Part shown: one piece after another, positions 61,255 to 64,000 of the stretch
Layout of the letters: each line of letters opens with the position of its first letter
Numbering within the stretch: the stretch's first letter is position 1
NCBI RefSeq assembly: GCF_904848585.1
Contig: NZ_CAJHCR010000002.1
Span: 248,001 to 312,000 of the forward strand
Length of the DNA stretch: 64,000 nucleotides
DNA from: Paraburkholderia kirstenboschensis
GTDB lineage: Bacteria; Pseudomonadota; Gammaproteobacteria; Burkholderiales; Burkholderiaceae
Direction of reading: 5' to 3'
Made by a program: the position numbers and the translations under genes
The notes under the pieces: generated by a model
The model's input: only the letters and a program-made list of their open reading frames with translations
What the model was told of the DNA's origin: nothing
The model's database searches: none

Positions 61255-62856
61255 TCAAACATGCGCCGGCTGTTCCGCTGAAGGCGCCGTGCCCTCGCGG
61301 CCACCGAAGAGGCCCGCCATCCAGCGGCCGATTTCCTCGGCGTTGGTCGCGCCGGTCGCGCGTACCGGTGAAAGCCTGCCGCCCGCGAGCACCGCAATGC
61401 GATCGCAGATGTCGAACAGCTCTTCGAGTTCCTCGGAAATCACGAGGATCGCCACGCCGCTTGCCGACAGATCGAGCAACTGCTGGCGGATGAAAGCCGC
61501 CGCGCCCACGTCGACGCCCCATGTGGGTTGCGCGACCACCAGCACCTTCGGCGCCTGCAGAATCTCGCGGCCCATGATGTACTTCTGCAGATTGCCACCC
61601 GACAAGCTTTGCGCGAGCGCCTCGGAGCCGCCGCAACGCACATCGAAGGCTTCAATGCAGCGCCGGGCAAACGCACGCATCGCGCCTGAGTTGATCCAGC
61701 CGGAGCTGACCATCTTCTGACGATGCGCGGTGAGCAGCGCGTTTTCGGACAGCGTCATCGCGGGCACGGCACCCCGGCCCAGGCGCTCTTCCGGCACGAA
61801 GCCGAAGCCGAGCGCGCGCCGCCCGCCCGCGCCAAGACGCCCCGCGGGCTTGCCGCAAATCGTGACGGCGTCCGCTCGCAGGCCGCGCTTCTCTCCTGAA
61901 AGCGCCGACAGCAGTTCCGCCTGACCGTTGCCCGAGACGCCCGCAATGCCGAAGATCTCGCCCGCGTGCACGGCGAACGACACGTTCTCGAGCGACGTGC
62001 CGAACGGGTCGTCGCTCGCCACCGACAACGCCTTCACGTCGAGCAGCACCGCGCCCGGATTATGTTCGCGACGCGTGTAGTCGGGCAGCGAATGGCCGAC
62101 CATCAACTGCGCGAGCGACGCATGGGTTTCCTGTTTCGGCGTCACGTGGCCGGTGACACGGCCGCCGCGCATCACGGTCGCTGTGTCGCACAGTTCCTGG
62201 ATTTCATCGAGCTTGTGGCTGATGTAGAGAATGCTGCAGCCTTCGGCGGCGAGCCGGCGCAGCGTCGCGAAGAGTTTGCGCACCGCTTGCGGCGTGAGCA
62301 CGGACGTGGGTTCGTCCATGATCAGCAAACGCGGGTTCTGCAGCAGGCAGCGCACGATTTCGACGCGCTGCCGCTCGCCCACCGTCAGGCTATGCACGTG
62401 ACGCTGCGGGTCGATGTCGAGGCCGTAGTCGGCGGAGACTTCGCGGATGCGTTTGGAAAGCGCCTTGAGGTCGAAGGGTTCGTCGAGTGCCAGCGCGATG
62501 TTTTCGCCGACAGTGAGCGTTTCGAACAGCGAAAAGTGCTGAAACACCATGCCGATGCCCAGCTTGCGCGCCGCCGCGGGACTCGCGATGTCGACTGCCT
62601 CGCCTTCCCATTGAATCTCACCGGCGTCGGGCCGCACCGCGCCGTAGATGATCTTCATCAGCGTGCTCTTGCCCGCGCCGTTTTCGCCGAGCACGGCGTG
62701 GATCTCGCCCGGCGCGACGATCAGCGTGACGTCGTCGTTGGCCCGCACGGCGGGATATTGTTTGGTGATGCCTTTGAGCATCAACCGGGGCGCCGTCTGT
62801 TCCGGCCTCGTTGCCGGCTGCGCGGCGGCGCCGTCGCTATAAGAAGAGTCGCTCAT
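61255..62856 (-). CDS. ABC transporter ATPase, two-domain nucleoside type
   Basis: A 533-residue duplicated ATPase. First domain: Walker A GENGAGKST (about 58), signature-like SLTVGERQRVEIVRCL, Walker B LLIMDEPTSVLT. Second domain: GVSGNGQAE in place of a full Walker A, LSGGNLQKYIMGRE signature and VAQPTWGVDVGA instead of a standard Walker B. This asymmetry is normal for nucleoside and sugar importers (NupO, YufO, MglA). First gene of the operon; ATG at 62856. Confidence 0.9.
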   Translation of the reverse strand: MSDSSYSDGAAAQPATRPEQTAPRLMLKGITKQYPAVRANDDVTLIVAPGEIHAVLGENGAGKSTLMKIIYGAVRPDAGEIQWEGEAVDIASPAAARKLGIGMVFQHFSLFETLTVGENIALALDEPFDLKALSKRIREVSADYGLDIDPQRHVHSLTVGERQRVEIVRCLLQNPRLLIMDEPTSVLTPQAVRKLFATLRRLAAEGCSILYISHKLDEIQELCDTATVMRGGRVTGHVTPKQETHASLAQLMVGHSLPDYTRREHNPGAVLLDVKALSVASDDPFGTSLENVSFAVHAGEIFGIAGVSGNGQAELLSALSGEKRGLRADAVTICGKPAGRLGAGGRRALGFGFVPEERLGRGAVPAMTLSENALLTAHRQKMVSSGWINSGAMRAFARRCIEAFDVRCGGSEALAQSLSGGNLQKYIMGREILQAPKVLVVAQPTWGVDVGAAAFIRQQLLDLSASGVAILVISEELEELFDICDRIAVLAGGRLSPVRATGATNAEEIGRWMAGLFGGREGTAPSAEQPAHV

Positions 62857-63023
62857 GTGATTCCGTAGTGCGTCAGTGACTGCGGTTGCTGCGCGGCCGT
62901 CCACCTTGCCGGCGGGCGATCCGTCACCACAACCGGATGACAATACCTAATTCGACCCGCTCAGTCGAGCCGCCAAAATTCGCGCAAACCCGCGCCACAG
63001 CAAGCTCTGCGGGTATGTCTCTC

Positions 63024-63059
63024 TTGACGCCGTTTTTCGTTCATATTAAAACGCATATG
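63024..63059 (+). promoter_or_regulatory. Candidate LysR promoter and dyad in the divergent region
   Basis: TTGACG (63024-63029), 17 bases, then TAAAAC (63047-63052), a weak sigma-70 pattern before the lysR gene. It overlaps a dyad CATAT-N8-ATATG (63042-63059), which may be the regulator's own site controlling both directions. Confidence 0.35.
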
Positions 63060-63105
63060 CCCACGCACCCACTCGATCAGCCAGAACATATATTTCGGAG
63101 AAGTC

Positions 63106-64000
63106 ATGAGTCAGCAACGCGAGGCGATCGATACCTACCTTCTACGCGTCTTGCACACCTTGTTGATGGAACGCAGCGTCACGCGCGCGGCCGTCAAACT
63201 GAACCAGTCGCAACCTGCGATCAGCGCCGCGCTGCGCCGGTTGCGCGACATCACCGGCGACCCGCTGCTGGTGCGCGGAAAATCCGGCATGGTGCCCACC
63301 GAATACGGCCTGCGCCTCCTCGAGCCGGTGCAGAACGCGCTGCGCGAAATCGAACGCATCAAGTTCCAGCAACACAATTTCGACCCGGCCACTTCCATTC
63401 GTTGCTACCGCATCGGCTGCCCGGACTACCTGAACGTGCTGTTCGTGCCGACGGTGGTCGAACGCTTTCGCCAGGCCGCGCCGAATGCGACGCTCGAGTT
63501 TCATTCGCTCGGCCCCGCGTTCGACTACGAACTGGCGCTCGAAGACGGCAAGCTCGACATCGTCGTGGGCAACTGGCCGGAGCCGCCCGAGCAACTGCAT
63601 CTGTCGAACCTGTTCGTCGATCAGATCGTCTGCCTGATGAGCAACGCGCATCCGTTCGCCAAACGCGGCGGGCTCACGCTCGACCAATACCTGAACGCCC
63701 CGCATCTCGCGCCTACTCCGTACTCGGTGGGACAGCGCGGTGCGATCGACGTGCACCTCGCCCGCGAACGGTTGAAGCGCCACGTGGTCGTCACGCTGCC
63801 GTACTTCAATCTCGCGCCGTACGTGCTGATCAAGTCAGACTTGATCTTCACGACGACGCGCCTCTTTGCCGATTACTACGCCAAGTTCCTGCCGCTGACC
63901 GTGGTGCCCGCGCCGCTCGACTTTCCGCCTATGCAGTACTACCAGCTATGGCACGAGCGAGTGCATTACTCCGACGAAGTGCGCTGGCTGCGCAGCCTCG
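63106..64000 (+). CDS. LysR-family regulator divergent from the nucleoside importer (3' end outside window)
   Basis: The first 298 residues are visible with no stop before the right edge. HTH: LMERSVTRAAVKLNQSQPAI and SAALRRLRDITGDPLLVRG; the effector domain follows (RIGCPDYLNVLFVPTVVERF). The pattern is of the NodD/PecT-like LysR branch. TTCGGAGAAG precedes the ATG at 63106. Being divergent from a nucleoside-type ABC operon, it probably controls purine uptake and catabolism; genes for the latter may lie to the right. Confidence 0.87.
   Translation, partial: MSQQREAIDTYLLRVLHTLLMERSVTRAAVKLNQSQPAISAALRRLRDITGDPLLVRGKSGMVPTEYGLRLLEPVQNALREIERIKFQQHNFDPATSIRCYRIGCPDYLNVLFVPTVVERFRQAAPNATLEFHSLGPAFDYELALEDGKLDIVVGNWPEPPEQLHLSNLFVDQIVCLMSNAHPFAKRGGLTLDQYLNAPHLAPTPYSVGQRGAIDVHLARERLKRHVVVTLPYFNLAPYVLIKSDLIFTTTRLFADYYAKFLPLTVVPAPLDFPPMQYYQLWHERVHYSDEVRWLRSL

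Noticed and set aside
61255..62856. Second ABC domain with degenerate Walker A and B as a frameshifted or decayed gene
   Set aside because: The reading frame is intact at full family length, and these substitutions are normal in the second half of nucleoside-importer ATPases.
1..64000. tRNA, rRNA or CRISPR arrays
   Set aside because: No cloverleaf with a CCA-adjacent acceptor, no rRNA core sequence and no regularly spaced direct repeats were recognised by reading; a tRNAscan or CRISPR search was not possible.

Overview
The window reads as a chromosomal segment of a high-GC betaproteobacterium of the Burkholderia/Paraburkholderia type. The protein families, the efflux and LysR gene density, the 2-ketogluconate operon and the Entner-Doudoroff style sugar-acid metabolism all fit; genus is inference, since no rRNA or tRNA gene is present. 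Coding density is high, there is no CRISPR array, and no insertion sequence or phage integrase was recognised.

Region 1 (1-5.2 kb, minus strand) is a 2-ketogluconate operon kguE-kguK-kguT-kguD followed by a LacI/PtxS-type repressor gene cut by the window edge. A perfect 16-bp palindrome (TTGGAACCGGTTCCAA, 5000-5015) just upstream of kguE is the likely repressor operator. Region 2 (5.2-15.1 kb) holds a LysR/YeiH divergent pair with two dyads in the shared promoter, a glutathione S-transferase, a CBS-domain ClC channel, a C45-type acyltransferase/hydrolase, a DUF2795 protein overlapping an AraC regulator, a cupin and a second LysR gene. Region 3 (15.6-22.3 kb) is a tripartite RND efflux operon with divergent TetR repressor.

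Region 4 (22.5-29.8 kb, minus strand) is the most unusual part. The type VI secretion baseplate genes tssF and tssG, normally adjacent, are separated by a cargo module: vgrG with a transthyretin-like tail, a predicted effector ending in a 3D (MltA-like) peptidoglycan-cleaving domain, a signal-peptide-bearing candidate immunity protein, and a PAAR protein. The cargo part, from the last third of vgrG onward, is visibly more AT-rich than its surroundings. No other T6SS core gene is in the window.

Region 5 (30.4-43.3 kb) carries an LpxL-type acyltransferase, a class A penicillin-binding protein, a ribbon-helix-helix-like protein, a PspA/TPR pair, a Baeyer-Villiger monooxygenase plus alpha/beta hydrolase with divergent TetR regulator, and a soluble chemoreceptor. 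Region 6 (43.3-49.3 kb) is a putrescine ABC operon potFGHI, then an Nramp manganese transporter. Region 7 (49.6-57.8 kb) has outer-membrane phospholipase A, DUF1289, OmpW, a nitronate monooxygenase, an aldehyde dehydrogenase, a secreted RcsF/YbjQ-like protein, an ABC-F protein (YbiT type) and dodecin. Region 8 (58-64 kb) is a purine-nucleoside type ABC importer operon with a divergent LysR gene cut by the right edge.

A 63-bp intergenic repeat with DnaA-box-like ends occurs three times (22318, 30255, 34549). Starts were chosen from Shine-Dalgarno sites and family N-termini; all database-level assignments are from pattern recognition only.
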